From assembly GCA_002388905.1 (NCBI GenBank), contig DGNJ01000041.1, positions 1 to 22,533 on the forward strand: a stretch of DNA of 22,533 bases. The letters run 5' to 3'. The stretch comes from Cellvibrionales bacterium UBA4495 (GTDB taxonomy: Bacteria; Pseudomonadota; Gammaproteobacteria; Pseudomonadales; Porticoccaceae). The notes under the pieces were generated by a model. It did no database searches and was not told where the DNA came from. It worked only from the letters and a program-made list of their open reading frames with translations. Both the position numbers and the translations under genes were made by a program. This document shows positions 7,378 to 16,320 of this stretch, one piece after another. Every line of letters begins with the position of its first letter. Positions within the stretch are counted from its first letter, which is position 1.

Positions 7378-9759
7378 TCAGAATGTCTGACCCAGGGAAA
7401 ACTGGAAAAACTCCTCCTCGTCCTCGGAGCCGGCATTCAATGCTTTGCCGAGACTCACAGTGATGGGACCGAAACCGCTGAGCCAGGTTCCCCCGAAGCC
7501 CACAGAATAGCGCAATTCACCGAGATCCGGTTCAAAACAGCTGATTTGCGACTCATTGCACTCGGTATCGAAAACATTGCCCGCATCGATAAAGAAGGCG
7601 GCCTGCACCGATCGCTGGTCTTTCAGAAACGGTAGCGGGAAGATCACCTCGGCGCTGCCTTCCACCAGGATGTTGCCGCCGAACGGGTCCGGGTCGTCCA
7701 CCGGCACGGGGTCGCTGCCGTCGGGGCAGGTGCCGTTGACCGGCTGTCCATCCGGCGCGCTGCGGCAAAACAGGGCCGGCGTATCCTGGGGCCCCAGGGT
7801 GTTGCGCTTGAAGCCGCGCACGGAGCCGAACCCGCCGCCGTAGAAGTTCTTGAAAAACGGCAGCCGGCTGGTACTGCCATAAGCGTCGCCATACCCCAAT
7901 TCGGTGCGCAGGCGCAGTGTCAGGCTGTCGGTGATGGGCTGAAAGTACTGGGCCGAGTAGGACAACCGGTAATACTGGACATCACTGCCCGGTACCGCAA
8001 TATCCAGGTTAATCCGCTGGGAGGCACCGCGTGTGGCAAAAATCCCGCGATTGAGTGTGGACTTGTTCCAGTTCAGGCTGACCGTGAAGATATTGTAGTC
8101 ATCACCATTGTCGTCCACGAAATCGTTAATTTCCTGCGAACTGAAGGACCCCAGATCGATGGTGAGGTTCTCCAGGTTAAAGCCAAAACCCAGCCGGGAC
8201 ACTTCCGAAAGCGGATAGCCGAAATTCAGACCGGCGCCAAGGCTGTCCGTGGTGTAGTTGGACAGGTTGAACTCGCCGTAGTCCGTGGAGCGGTAGTAGA
8301 CGTTATAGCCGGTACTGACACCGTCCGGCGTGAAATAGGGTTCCGTGTAGGAGAACTGCAAGTTGGTCCGGAACCGGCTGCGGTTGAGGCCGACACCCAC
8401 CTTGTTGCCACTGCCCAGGAAGTTGTTTTCCTGGAGGTTGGCGCCCAGTACCAGACCATAATCCTGGGCGAAGCCGACGCTGGCGCCGACGCTTCCCGAG
8501 GGTTGCTCCTCGACGCTGTAATAGACGTCGATCTGATCGTTGGTGCCTGGCACCTCCCGGGTCTCCACTTCCACTTCCTTGAAAAAGCCGAGACGCTCGA
8601 GACGCACCTTGGAGTGCTCAATCAGCGCACTCGAGGCGGAGGCCCCTTCCATCTGGCGCATTTCCCGGCGCAACACCTCGTCGGCGGTCTTGGTGTTACC
8701 GCGAAACTCGATGCGACGCACATAGGCCCGCTTGCCGGGGTCGACGAAGAAAGTGATCCTGGCGGTCTTGTCGTCCTCGCTCACCTCGGGGTAGCCCTGG
8801 ACCTCGGCGAAGGTGTAACCCTCGTTGCCCAGACGCTGGGTAATGAGCTCGGAACTGTTGGTCATCTGAATCTGCGAAAAAGTCTCGCCTTCCTCGAGAA
8901 CGATCAGGCGTCGCACTTCCTCCTCGGGAATAACCAGGTCGCCGGCAAGCTCAACCTCGCCCACCCGGTAGATGTCGCCCTCGGTGATATTGATGGAGAT
9001 GTACACGGATTCCCGGTCCGGACTGATGGACACCTGGGTGGAATCGATGGCGAACCGCAGGTAGCCGCGGTCCAGGTACCAGGACTCCAGGCGCTCCAGG
9101 TCCCCCGCCAGTTTTTCCCGGGCGTACTTGTCGTCGCTGAAAATCCAGGACAGCCAGCCGGTGGTCTGCAACTCGAACTCATCGAGCAGCTCATCCTCCT
9201 CGAAATCCCGGTTGCCGATGATGTTGATGTGGCGAATCCTGGCGACGTCCCCCTCCTTGACGTCGACATTGATGGCGACCCGGTTGCGGGGCAATTGCTC
9301 CACCGCGGTTTCCACCACGGCACCGTAGCGACCCTGGGCCACGTACTGGCGCTGCAGCTCCTGGGTCATGCCCTCGAGAATCGCCTCCCTGAAAATCTGG
9401 CCCTCGGCCAGGCCATTGTCCCTTAGGGCCTTCATCAGGTCCTCGGTCTTGATGGCCTTGTTACCCTCGAAATTGATTTCGGCGACCGCGGGCCGTTCCT
9501 CGACAACGATGATCAGTACGCCGTTGTCCCGGGCGATCTGGATATTGTCGAAATAGCCGGTGCGAAACAGGGACCGGGTCATGGCCTGCACGTCCCCGTC
9601 GTCGACGAGATCACCGGCGCTCAGCGGCAGGGCGGAAAAGACAGTACCGGCACTGACCCGCTGGAGCCCCTCAATACGAATATCCTGAACCTGAAACACT
9701 TCTGCCAGAGCGGGCACGGCCGCCAGGCCAAGGAGGAACGCCAGTAAAATACGCTTCAT
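7378..9759 (-). CDS. bamA: Outer-membrane protein assembly factor BamA
   Basis: Core of the Bam complex: an outer-membrane barrel that inserts other beta-barrel proteins. The 793 residues compare with 810 in E. coli. A signal peptide (MKRILLAFLLGLAAVPALA) is followed by five POTRA domains (about 22-420) and a 16-strand barrel. The lid-loop motif VRGF is at about 647-650 in GSVRGFKRN, and the protein ends in FSLGQTF with the terminal phenylalanine used for barrel recognition. The only four cysteines I see are two pairs in extracellular loops (about 665/678 and 734/741). I chose ATG at 9759 because the frame upstream does not resemble BamA and the signal peptide starts here; the ribosome binding site is weak. 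It starts 56 nt after rseP. Confidence 0.97.
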   Translation of the reverse strand: MKRILLAFLLGLAAVPALAEVFQVQDIRIEGLQRVSAGTVFSALPLSAGDLVDDGDVQAMTRSLFRTGYFDNIQIARDNGVLIIVVEERPAVAEINFEGNKAIKTEDLMKALRDNGLAEGQIFREAILEGMTQELQRQYVAQGRYGAVVETAVEQLPRNRVAINVDVKEGDVARIRHINIIGNRDFEEDELLDEFELQTTGWLSWIFSDDKYAREKLAGDLERLESWYLDRGYLRFAIDSTQVSISPDRESVYISINITEGDIYRVGEVELAGDLVIPEEEVRRLIVLEEGETFSQIQMTNSSELITQRLGNEGYTFAEVQGYPEVSEDDKTARITFFVDPGKRAYVRRIEFRGNTKTADEVLRREMRQMEGASASSALIEHSKVRLERLGFFKEVEVETREVPGTNDQIDVYYSVEEQPSGSVGASVGFAQDYGLVLGANLQENNFLGSGNKVGVGLNRSRFRTNLQFSYTEPYFTPDGVSTGYNVYYRSTDYGEFNLSNYTTDSLGAGLNFGYPLSEVSRLGFGFNLENLTIDLGSFSSQEINDFVDDNGDDYNIFTVSLNWNKSTLNRGIFATRGASQRINLDIAVPGSDVQYYRLSYSAQYFQPITDSLTLRLRTELGYGDAYGSTSRLPFFKNFYGGGFGSVRGFKRNTLGPQDTPALFCRSAPDGQPVNGTCPDGSDPVPVDDPDPFGGNILVEGSAEVIFPLPFLKDQRSVQAAFFIDAGNVFDTECNESQISCFEPDLGELRYSVGFGGTWLSGFGPITVSLGKALNAGSEDEEEFFQFSLGQTF

Positions 9760-9815
9760 AGAAATCCGGTTCGCCGCTTGTTTTTTGTCAATGGCAATCG
9801 CCGTTCGGCCGTGCC

Positions 9816-11174
9816 TCAAAGTCTCGCCAGGTCGTTGTACAGCGCCAACGCCATGAGACCGACCACAAGGAACAGTCCCACCCGATACCCGGCCATCTGG
9901 ACTTTTTCGGAAACCGGGCTCCCCTTGACCACCTCGATCACGTAATACATCAGGTGACCGCCGTCGAGCACCGGCACGGGAAGCAGGTTGAGAACCCCGA
10001 GACTGACACTCAGCAGGGCCAGGAAGCCCAGATAGGCTGCGACCCCGTACTGCGCCGAAGCGCCCGCCACTTTAGCAATGGTTATAGGACCACTCAAGTG
10101 TTTGGGGGAAATTAGTCCCACCACCATCTTGCGGATGGAGTCGAGCACCAGGCTGGCGGTTTTCCAGGTCTGATCCACCGCCACGCCAAAGGCGGCCACG
10201 GGTCCGTAGTGCATTTCCCGGACCATTTCCGGCGGCCATTCAGGTACGGCTACCGACATGCCCACCTGGCCAATGGTTCCACCATCCTCTTCGCGTATCG
10301 CTTTGGGCGTCACCGTCAGGGGGATTTCCCGGCCCGCTCTTTCGACAGTGACCGACAGCGGTTTGCCGGGGTTGTCGCGGACCGTTTCGACCCACTCCTG
10401 CCAGCGCGACACCGGTTGGCCCTCGACACTGAGCACCCGGTCGCCACTCTCCATGCCCGCCTGCTCGGCCGCCCCGCCGGGCACGATCTCCTCCGCCACC
10501 GGCGGGATCTCCGGGCGGTAGAACTCGATGCCGATGGAACCCACGGGATCGGGTTTGTCGTCATCCACCTGCCAGCCGTCCAGGTCGGCAACGTTTTCGT
10601 ACTGGAGGGATGAATCGGGATAGGTCACCGTGAAGGAAATAGCCCCCTCTTCGCCGATGCGCCGCACCAGTTGCTGGGACAACGCCTGCCAGGCGGGGGT
10701 AGGCTCGCCGTCCACGGCGACGATTTCCTGGCCCGGTTCCAGCCCGGCCCGGGCGGCCACGGACCCCGGCTTGATGTCGCCGATGACGGGCGCCACACCC
10801 TGCACACCCACCAGATAGATAACCCAGTACAGGAGCACGGCCAGCAGGAAGTTGGCCAAGGGCCCCGCCGCAACAATAGCAATCCGCTGCCACACGGATT
10901 TCCGGTTAAAGGCATAGGGAAGGTCGTCGGCACCGACATCGCCCTCCCGCTCGTCCACCATCTTGACATACCCCCCCAGGGGCAGGGCCGACAGCGCAAA
11001 TTCGGTGCCCTTCCGGTCACGCCAGCGGGTCAACACGGGCCCGAAACCGATGGAGAACCGCACCACCTTGACGCCGCACCGGCGGGCGACCCAGAAATGG
11101 CCGAATTCGTGGAAAGTGACCAGCAGCCCCAGTGCCACCAGTGTGAAAAAAATCATTTGCAGCGTATCTATCAC
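9816..11174 (-). CDS. rseP: Site-2 protease RseP
   Basis: Inner-membrane zinc metalloprotease that cuts the anti-sigma factor RseA within the membrane, releasing sigma-E during envelope stress; it also clears signal peptides. The 452 residues match the family (450 in E. coli). The zinc motif HEFGH is at 22-26 in the first membrane segment; the third zinc ligand is D404 in [12 protein letters not shown]. Two PDZ domains lie in the periplasmic part, with [16 protein letters not shown] (about 134-149) and [15 protein letters not shown] (about 231-245). A C-terminal membrane segment ends the protein. The start is GTG at 11174, overlapping the dxr stop by 4 nt (GTGA), so coupled translation is likely. 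It stands upstream of bamA, whose assembly stress it reports. Confidence 0.97.
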   Translation of the reverse strand: MIDTLQMIFFTLVALGLLVTFHEFGHFWVARRCGVKVVRFSIGFGPVLTRWRDRKGTEFALSALPLGGYVKMVDEREGDVGADDLPYAFNRKSVWQRIAIVAAGPLANFLLAVLLYWVIYLVGVQGVAPVIGDIKPGSVAARAGLEPGQEIVAVDGEPTPAWQALSQQLVRRIGEEGAISFTVTYPDSSLQYENVADLDGWQVDDDKPDPVGSIGIEFYRPEIPPVAEEIVPGGAAEQAGMESGDRVLSVEGQPVSRWQEWVETVRDNPGKPLSVTVERAGREIPLTVTPKAIREEDGGTIGQVGMSVAVPEWPPEMVREMHYGPVAAFGVAVDQTWKTASLVLDSIRKMVVGLISPKHLSGPITIAKVAGASAQYGVAAYLGFLALLSVSLGVLNLLPVPVLDGGHLMYYVIEVVKGSPVSEKVQMAGYRVGLFLVVGLMALALYNDLARL

Positions 11175-12337
11175 CGAATCCTGCCCTCCTCGACAATTTC
11201 TTCCGCATGCACCCGGGCGCGGCGGTCGGACTGTTGGACCGTCGCCAGGTCCCGGGGTTCACGGACCTGCCATTGTCCCATAACCGACGCCACCACGCGG
11301 GCAATGTCGGTGAAGCGAATGCTGCCGCCAAGGAATGCCGCCACCGCCACCTCGTTGGCCGCGTTCAGCGCGGCGGGCGCGTCGCCCCCGGTCCGGGCCG
11401 CCGCCATGGCCAGCTCGAGGCACGGAAAACGCTCGAGATCGGGAGCCGAGAAGTCCAGCCGGCCGACACGGATCAGGTCCAGGGGCTCCACACCGGCCTC
11501 GATGCGCTCGGGCCAGGCCAGGGCGTGGGCGATAGGTGTACGCATATCCGGGTTGCCCAGCTGGGCCAGCGTGGAGCCGTCCACATAGGCCACCAGGGAG
11601 TGGATAATGCTCTGGGGATGGATTACCACCTCGACCCGTTCCGGCGAAACGCCGAACAGCCAGCAGGCCTCGATCAGTTCCAGGCCCTTGTTCATCATGG
11701 TGGCGGAATCCACGGAAATCTTGCGGCCCATGTCCCAGTTGGGGTGGGCGCAGGCCTGGTCCGGTGTCATCGCCGCCAGCTTTGACAGGGGCATGTCCCG
11801 AAAGGGACCGCCCGATGCCGACAGGAGAATGCGGCTTACGCCGGCCTTGATGCCCGCCGGCGGCAGGCACTGGAAAATGGCGTTGTGTTCGCTATCGATG
11901 GGCAACAGGGTGGCGCCCCCCTCCGCCACCGCTGCCATGAACAGGTCGCCGGCCATTACCAGTGCTTCCTTGTTGGCCAGCAATACCCGTTTGCCGGCCC
12001 GGGCCGCGGCCAGGGTGGGCAGCAACCCCGCGGCGCCGACAATGGCGGCCATGACCGAGTCCACCGCATCGTCCGACGCCACATCCGCCAGCGCCTGGTC
12101 GCCCCAGAGCACCCGGGTCTCCGCCGGTACCCGGTCCCTTAACTTTTTGGCACCGGAGTGGCTGCCGGCAACGGCGTAGCGGGGCCGGAACCGCTGGCAC
12201 TGCTCGGCGAGCACATCGATACGGGAGTTGCCGGAAAGAGCGAACACCCGGTAGCGATCCGGGTGCCGGGCCACGACATCGAGGGTGCTGACGCCGATGG
12301 AGCCGGTGGACCCGAGTATGGTGAGCTGGCGCATCAT
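11171..12337 (-). CDS. dxr: 1-deoxy-D-xylulose 5-phosphate reductoisomerase
   Basis: Second enzyme of the MEP isoprenoid pathway: it converts 1-deoxy-D-xylulose 5-phosphate to 2-C-methyl-D-erythritol 4-phosphate with NADPH; the target of fosmidomycin. The 388 residues fit the family. The NADPH loop is ILGSTGSIG (7-15) and LLANKEALV follows at about 119-127. The metal ligands are D148 and E150 in [10 protein letters not shown] and E219 in [10 protein letters not shown], aligned with E. coli D150, E152 and E231; N215 and K216 are also present. The gene opens with two adjacent ATG codons (12335-12337 and the next), either usable. Its start overlaps the cdsA stop by 4 nt and its stop overlaps rseP by 4 nt. 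The isoprenoid product feeds UppS, encoded two genes upstream. Confidence 0.97.
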   Translation of the reverse strand: MMRQLTILGSTGSIGVSTLDVVARHPDRYRVFALSGNSRIDVLAEQCQRFRPRYAVAGSHSGAKKLRDRVPAETRVLWGDQALADVASDDAVDSVMAAIVGAAGLLPTLAAARAGKRVLLANKEALVMAGDLFMAAVAEGGATLLPIDSEHNAIFQCLPPAGIKAGVSRILLSASGGPFRDMPLSKLAAMTPDQACAHPNWDMGRKISVDSATMMNKGLELIEACWLFGVSPERVEVVIHPQSIIHSLVAYVDGSTLAQLGNPDMRTPIAHALAWPERIEAGVEPLDLIRVGRLDFSAPDLERFPCLELAMAAARTGGDAPAALNAANEVAVAAFLGGSIRFTDIARVVASVMGQWQVREPRDLATVQQSDRRARVHAEEIVEEGRIR

Positions 12338-13176
12338 GGCCCGGCGGGTATCAGCGACAGGTAGAGCAAAGCGAAAAATGGCAGCGCCGCGCTGAGACTG
12401 TCAATCCGGTCGAGGATGCCGCCGTGGCCGGGCAGGATCCTGCCGCTGTCCTTGACGCCCCGATGGCGCTTGACCATGCTCTCCAGCAGGTCGCCCAGCA
12501 CCGAGGCCAGGGCGCTGGCGAGTACGATCAGTGTCCACTGCCACCAGAAGGGACGCAGGGAAGGAGCGACAAGGGAGACAATGGCCGCCAGCAGCAATGC
12601 GGCGGCGAGCCCGCCGGCGAGCCCTTCCAGGGTTTTGCCGGGGCTGACCGCCACCGCCAGTTTTCGGCGGCCGAAACGGCGACCGGTAAAATAGGCGCCG
12701 ATATCGGCAGCGGCCACCACCAGCACCGCCATCAATACCAGCCACGCACCACCGCCAAGGGCGTGGAGCAGCGACAGGGCCACCCAGGCGGGAATCAGGA
12801 CCATCAGGCCCATGGCCAGGCGCACGGGCACACTGCCCCAGAGTATCGCGCTGCTGGGGTAGCCCTGCACCCAGAGCAAGGCCAGGGCCCACCAGATTCC
12901 GCCCGCCAGCATCACGGACCCGGCCCTGTCCGCATTCACCGCGGCGCTATCGAAACCGACGGCGAAATACAGCCAGGCCATCAGCACCATTACCAGCAGG
13001 GCGTAGAGGACCCGCCACCGGGGGCGCTCCAATCCCGCGAGATACGCCCACTCCCAGGCGCCGACGACGATAACGACGGCACCCACGACAGAGAACAGGG
13101 GCGGTGACAGCCAGAAGAGGCAGGCCAGAAAGAGCGCCGCGATCACCAGCGCGGTGACGACTCGCTGCTTAAGCAC
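12334..13176 (-). CDS. cdsA: Phosphatidate cytidylyltransferase
   Basis: Inner-membrane enzyme that makes CDP-diacylglycerol from phosphatidic acid and CTP, the precursor of all membrane phospholipids. The 280 residues with about eight hydrophobic segments fit the family. The CDS signature near the C-terminus is intact: [19 protein letters not shown] followed by ILDRIDS, with the metal-binding aspartates. [15 protein letters not shown] and [12 protein letters not shown] are also typical. The start is GTG at 13176 ([10 protein letters not shown] follows), with CGGAG eight bases upstream. The frame stays open for another 400 nt upstream, but there it only mirrors uppS codons. It overlaps the uppS stop by 8 nt and dxr by 4 nt. 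Confidence 0.96.
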   Translation of the reverse strand: MLKQRVVTALVIAALFLACLFWLSPPLFSVVGAVVIVVGAWEWAYLAGLERPRWRVLYALLVMVLMAWLYFAVGFDSAAVNADRAGSVMLAGGIWWALALLWVQGYPSSAILWGSVPVRLAMGLMVLIPAWVALSLLHALGGGAWLVLMAVLVVAAADIGAYFTGRRFGRRKLAVAVSPGKTLEGLAGGLAAALLLAAIVSLVAPSLRPFWWQWTLIVLASALASVLGDLLESMVKRHRGVKDSGRILPGHGGILDRIDSLSAALPFFALLYLSLIPAGP

Positions 13177-13936
13177 TGGATTGCTCCGTCGACCGTCTCC
13201 CGAGCAGTTGCTCCCCCGTCTGGCCGAAACGGCGCTGGCGGTTGCGGTAGTCGGTAACAGCCGCGTCGAACTCGGCGGCGTCGAAATCCGGCCAGTAACA
13301 GGCGGGAAAATAGAATTCGGTATAGGCCATCTGCCAGAGCAGGAAATTGCTGAGACGCTGTTCGCCCGCGGTGCGGATGCACAGGTCCGGCGGCGGAAGG
13401 TCGTCGAGGCACAGGGCACCGGCCATGGCCGACTCGTCCACGTCCTCCGGCCGCAGGGCACCGGACTGAACCTTGCCGGCCAGGATCCGGGCGGCATTGG
13501 CGATATCCCAGCGGCCGCCGTAATCCACTGCCAGCACCAGGGTGCGTTCGCCCCCGGCGGTGCGAGCCTCGGCATCGTCGATCAGCTTTCTCAGGCGGTC
13601 GCTGAAGCGGTCGCGCTTACCGATCACGCGCAGGGAAACCTTGCGCCGGCAAAGCTCCTTGACCTCCTTTTTCAGGTAGGAGGCGAACAGGGACATGAGG
13701 CCGCGGACTTCCGCCGCCGGCCGGGCCCAGTTCTCGCTACTGAAAGCGAACAGGGTCATCACTTCGACATCGTGGCGCCGGCAGCTCTCCAGCGCTTCGC
13801 GCACCCGCTCCACACCCGCCTGGTGCCCGGCGATACCGCTCAGGCCCCGCTGCTTGGCCCAGCGGTTGTTGCCGTCCATGATAATGGCGAGATGGCGCAG
13901 CGGATGGTGGTTCGGAGGCATTCCTGCATCGGTCAT
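13169..13936 (-). CDS. uppS: Undecaprenyl diphosphate synthase (cis-prenyltransferase)
   Basis: Adds eight isopentenyl units in cis to farnesyl diphosphate, making the C55 carrier for peptidoglycan and O-antigen. The 255 residues match the family. The catalytic aspartate is D21 in LAIIMDGNNRWAKQRG; the other conserved blocks are GHQAGVERV, TLFAFSSENWARP and CIRTAGEQRLSNFLLWQMAYTE's core. In that block an alanine replaces the first of two glycines usual in RTGGE(H/Q)R, a mild change. ATG at 13936 has GAGG five bases upstream. A second in-frame ATG at codon 6 is an alternative. It overlaps cdsA by 8 nt and follows frr by 44 nt, with a hairpin in that gap. Confidence 0.96.
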   Translation of the reverse strand: MTDAGMPPNHHPLRHLAIIMDGNNRWAKQRGLSGIAGHQAGVERVREALESCRRHDVEVMTLFAFSSENWARPAAEVRGLMSLFASYLKKEVKELCRRKVSLRVIGKRDRFSDRLRKLIDDAEARTAGGERTLVLAVDYGGRWDIANAARILAGKVQSGALRPEDVDESAMAGALCLDDLPPPDLCIRTAGEQRLSNFLLWQMAYTEFYFPACYWPDFDAAEFDAAVTDYRNRQRRFGQTGEQLLGRRSTEQSSA

Positions 13937-13949
13937 GGCAACCTCGTCA

Positions 13950-13976
13950 ACCCGCTAACAGCCACGCACAGCGGGT
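13950..13976 (-). repeat. 7-bp inverted repeat between frr and uppS
   Basis: ACCCGCT and AGCGGGT pair perfectly around a 13-nt loop in the 44-nt gap. The uppS ribosome binding site (GAGG) lies immediately downstream on the transcript and there is no T-run, so it is not an intrinsic terminator. It may be an RNA-processing site or a modulator of uppS translation. Confidence 0.4.
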
Positions 13977-13980
13977 GTGA

Positions 13981-14538
13981 TCAAATTTCCAGCAGGTCCT
14001 TTTCCTTGTCGGCCAGGGCCTTCTCGACCTTGTCCACATAGGTATCGGTGATTTTCTGTATCTCGTCATGGGCTCGGCGCTCATCGTCTTCGGTGATTTC
14101 CTTTTCCTTGAGCAGTTCCTTGATATCGGAGAGCACGTCCCGGCGGATACTCCGAATCGATATCCGGGCGTTTTCCGCTTCCGTTTTTGCCTGCTTGATA
14201 TAACCCTTGCGGGTCTCCTCGGTCAGGGGGGGCATGGGTATCCGGATCACCTCGCCCGCGGTGACGGGGTTGAGCCCCAGATCGGACTTGAGGATGGCCT
14301 TTTCAATTTCCGGCACCAGGTTCTTCTCCCAGGGACTGACGGACAGGGTCCGGGCGTCGACGACACCGACGTTGGCCACCTGGTTGAGCGGCGTATCGGC
14401 CCCGTAGTAGGAAACCGAGAGTCCGTCCAGGATGCTCGGGTGAGCACGCCCGGTGCGGATCTTGTTGAATGCGTGGGAGAGCGCTTCCAGGCTCTTGGCC
14501 ATGCGCTCCCGGGCGTCTTGCTTGAGCTCTTCAATCAT
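13981..14538 (-). CDS. frr: Ribosome recycling factor
   Basis: Cytoplasmic factor that, with EF-G, splits ribosomes after termination. The 185 residues equal the E. coli length. It starts [20 protein letters not shown], then [44 protein letters not shown] and a charged helix ending [14 protein letters not shown]: domain I helices flank the small beta domain (about 30-105). ATG at 14538 has GAGGA about ten bases upstream and gives the exact family length; 37 further open codons upstream are antisense noise over pyrH. It begins 2 nt after the pyrH stop, so coupling is likely. Confidence 0.98.
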   Translation of the reverse strand: MIEELKQDARERMAKSLEALSHAFNKIRTGRAHPSILDGLSVSYYGADTPLNQVANVGVVDARTLSVSPWEKNLVPEIEKAILKSDLGLNPVTAGEVIRIPMPPLTEETRKGYIKQAKTEAENARISIRSIRRDVLSDIKELLKEKEITEDDERRAHDEIQKITDTYVDKVEKALADKEKDLLEI

Positions 14539-14540
14539 GG

Positions 14541-15278
14541 TCACTGTTCCTCGATCAGGGTGCCCTCGTCGCCGCCCACGACGATACTGAGAAGGGCGCC
14601 GGGCTTGGACATACGGAATACACGCATGGGCATTCTGTTTTCGCGGCACAGGCAGATGGCGGTGAGATCCATGACCCCGAGTTTTTTGTCCAGCGCCTCG
14701 TCATAGGTGAGGCGACTGTACAGGGTTGCCTCGGGGTTTTCCATCGGATCGGCGGAATAGACGCCGTCCACCTTGGTTGCCTTGAGCACCAGCTCCGCAC
14801 CCACCTCGACGCCCCGCAGACAGGCTGCCGAATCGGTGGTAAAAAAGGGGTTGCCGGTGCCCGCGGCAAAAATCACCACCTCGCCCTCGTCCAGGCAACG
14901 GATGGCATTGCGCCGATCGTAATGCTCCACGAAGCCGCTCATGGGGATTGCCGACATGACCCGGGCGGAAATGTTGCTCCGCACCAGGGCATCGCGCATG
15001 GCCAGGGCGTTCATCACCGTGGCCAGCATGCCCATGTGATCGCCGGTGACCCGTTCCATGCCGGCGGCGTGCAGTGCCGACCCGCGAAAGAGATTGCCGC
15101 CGCCAATCACCAGGCCCACCTGGACCCCGATACCCACCAGCTGGCCAATTTCCAGGGCCATTCGGTCGAGCACCCTGGGATCGATACCGAAGTTCTCGGC
15201 GCCCATCAGCTCCTCGCCGCTCAGCTTGAGCAGGATGCGCTTGTACTTTTTGTCTTTGGCGGTCTTGGTCTCTGGCAT
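14541..15278 (-). CDS. pyrH: Uridylate kinase (UMP kinase)
   Basis: Bacterial UMP kinase of the amino-acid kinase fold, making UDP from UMP with ATP; a hexamer regulated by GTP and UTP. The 245 residues fit the family. Landmarks are [13 protein letters not shown] near the N-terminus, [13 protein letters not shown] (uridine phosphate binding), [28 protein letters not shown] and [17 protein letters not shown] at 15278 gives the usual length and a short lysine-rich lead ([14 protein letters not shown]); 58 open codons upstream are shadow sequence over tsf. It lies 61 nt after tsf, separated by a strong hairpin, and 2 nt before frr. Confidence 0.97.
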   Translation of the reverse strand: MPETKTAKDKKYKRILLKLSGEELMGAENFGIDPRVLDRMALEIGQLVGIGVQVGLVIGGGNLFRGSALHAAGMERVTGDHMGMLATVMNALAMRDALVRSNISARVMSAIPMSGFVEHYDRRNAIRCLDEGEVVIFAAGTGNPFFTTDSAACLRGVEVGAELVLKATKVDGVYSADPMENPEATLYSRLTYDEALDKKLGVMDLTAICLCRENRMPMRVFRMSKPGALLSIVVGGDEGTLIEEQ

Positions 15279-15300
15279 GGCGATTCCGGCGCGGTCGTGG

Positions 15301-15330
15301 GCCGGGACCACCACGGCGTGTGGTCCCGGC
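15301..15330 (-). repeat. 11-bp perfect hairpin between tsf and pyrH
   Basis: GCCGGGACCAC and GTGGTCCCGGC are exact reverse complements around an 8-nt loop (15312-15319). On the transcribed minus strand no T-run follows, so it is not a complete intrinsic terminator. Its place between the translation pair rpsB-tsf and pyrH-frr suggests an attenuator, processing site or 3' end stabiliser. Confidence 0.6.
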
Positions 15331-15339
15331 TTGGGAATT

Positions 15340-16206
15340 TTACTTCTTGGAGCCGACCTGGGCAGCCACTTCAGCGGCAAAGTCCTGCTTCTCGACTTCG
15401 ATACCCTCGCCCACCTCGAAGCGGACGAAGCCCTGGACATCGGCACCGGCATTGCTGGCCAGCTTGCCCACTTTCACGTCCGGGTCCTTGACGAAGGGCT
15501 GTTCAAGCAGGCTGCTCTCGGCAATAAACTTGTTGAGGCGGCCGCTGATCATCTTCTCGATGATTTCCTCGGGCTTGCCGCTCTCGCGGGCCTGGGCGGC
15601 GTAGATTTCCTTCTCCTTGGCCACCACGTCGGCGGGCATGTCCTCGGGCTTGTTGACCCGGGGGTTTACCGCGGCCACGTGCATGGCAATATCCCGGGCC
15701 AGGTCGGCGTCGCCGCCGTTCAGGGCGACCAGCACGGCGATACGGCTGTCATTGTGGACATAGCCGCCCACCACCAGTGCCTCGACAATGGCCACCCGGC
15801 GCACGCCGATATTTTCGCCGATTTTCTGCACCAGGGCCTGGCGGTCATCTTCCAGCTCACCGGCCATCAGGGTTTCGACATTGTCCTCACGGTTTTCGAA
15901 TGCCTTGTCGAGCACCTTCTGCACGAACGCCCGGAAGTTGTCGTCGCGGGCCACGAAGTCGGTCTCGGAATTGACTTCCACCATGACGCCCAGGTTCTTG
16001 TCCGGGGCGATTTTGGTGGCAACGGCGCCATCGGCGGCGGTGCGGCCGGCCTTCTTGGCGGCCTTCATGCCGCTTGACTTGCGCAACTCCTCGATGGCCC
16101 GGTCGATGTCGCCGTCGGCCTCGACCAGGGCCTTCTTGCATTCCATCATGCCCAGGCCGGTGCGCTCGCGGAGTTCTTTCACTTGGGAAGCACTGATTGC
16201 TGCCAT
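15340..16206 (-). CDS. tsf: Translation elongation factor Ts
   Basis: Guanine nucleotide exchange factor that recycles EF-Tu. The 288 residues fit the family (283 in E. coli). It starts with a UBA-like domain, [20 protein letters not shown] and then MECKKAL, followed by the signature [18 protein letters not shown] (about 80-97), where the TDFV loop enters the EF-Tu nucleotide site. Two core subdomains follow, with HVAAVNPRV and [19 protein letters not shown] near the end. ATG at 16206 is preferred because GAGGA lies nine bases upstream and the family begins MA-I-A; an in-frame start at 16230 would precede that site. It follows rpsB after a 114-nt gap holding a terminator-like hairpin. Confidence 0.98.
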   Translation of the reverse strand: MAAISASQVKELRERTGLGMMECKKALVEADGDIDRAIEELRKSSGMKAAKKAGRTAADGAVATKIAPDKNLGVMVEVNSETDFVARDDNFRAFVQKVLDKAFENREDNVETLMAGELEDDRQALVQKIGENIGVRRVAIVEALVVGGYVHNDSRIAVLVALNGGDADLARDIAMHVAAVNPRVNKPEDMPADVVAKEKEIYAAQARESGKPEEIIEKMISGRLNKFIAESSLLEQPFVKDPDVKVGKLASNAGADVQGFVRFEVGEGIEVEKQDFAAEVAAQVGSKK

Positions 16207-16238
16207 GGTTTGGTTCCTCTGGATCCTCATATTCGGTT

Positions 16239-16264
16239 GATAAAAAGGGGGCCTAGCCCCCTTT
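16239..16264 (-). terminator. Terminator-like hairpin between rpsB and tsf
   Basis: On the minus strand AAAGGGGGC, a 3-nt loop and GCCCCCTTT form a perfect 9-bp stem (16244-16264). The T tract runs on to five Ts before an A. It sits inside the rpsB-tsf unit, so I read it as a partial terminator that lowers tsf relative to rpsB, not as the operon end. Confidence 0.7.
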
Positions 16265-16320
16265 CTAAAGTCGTACCTCGATTTGGCGGTCGCGGGGCGG
16301 GCCCGTGGGCCGGCGCCGTC

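Noticed and set aside
8503..9426. 307-codon plus-strand frame opposite bamA
   Set aside because: Antisense to the POTRA part of bamA, with no family motif and no ribosome binding site.
9760..9819. Upstream TTG start for bamA at 9819
   Set aside because: It would put 20 unrelated residues before a good signal peptide; ATG at 9759 starts the signal peptide directly.
13177..13575. N-terminal extension of cdsA to 13575
   Set aside because: The extra 133 codons are the out-of-frame reading of uppS; CdsA homology and the ribosome binding site begin at GTG 13176.
15279..15452. Upstream extension of pyrH (and likewise 14539-14649 for frr)
   Set aside because: The added residues are compositional noise over the preceding gene. 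Family lengths and N-termini fit the shorter starts.
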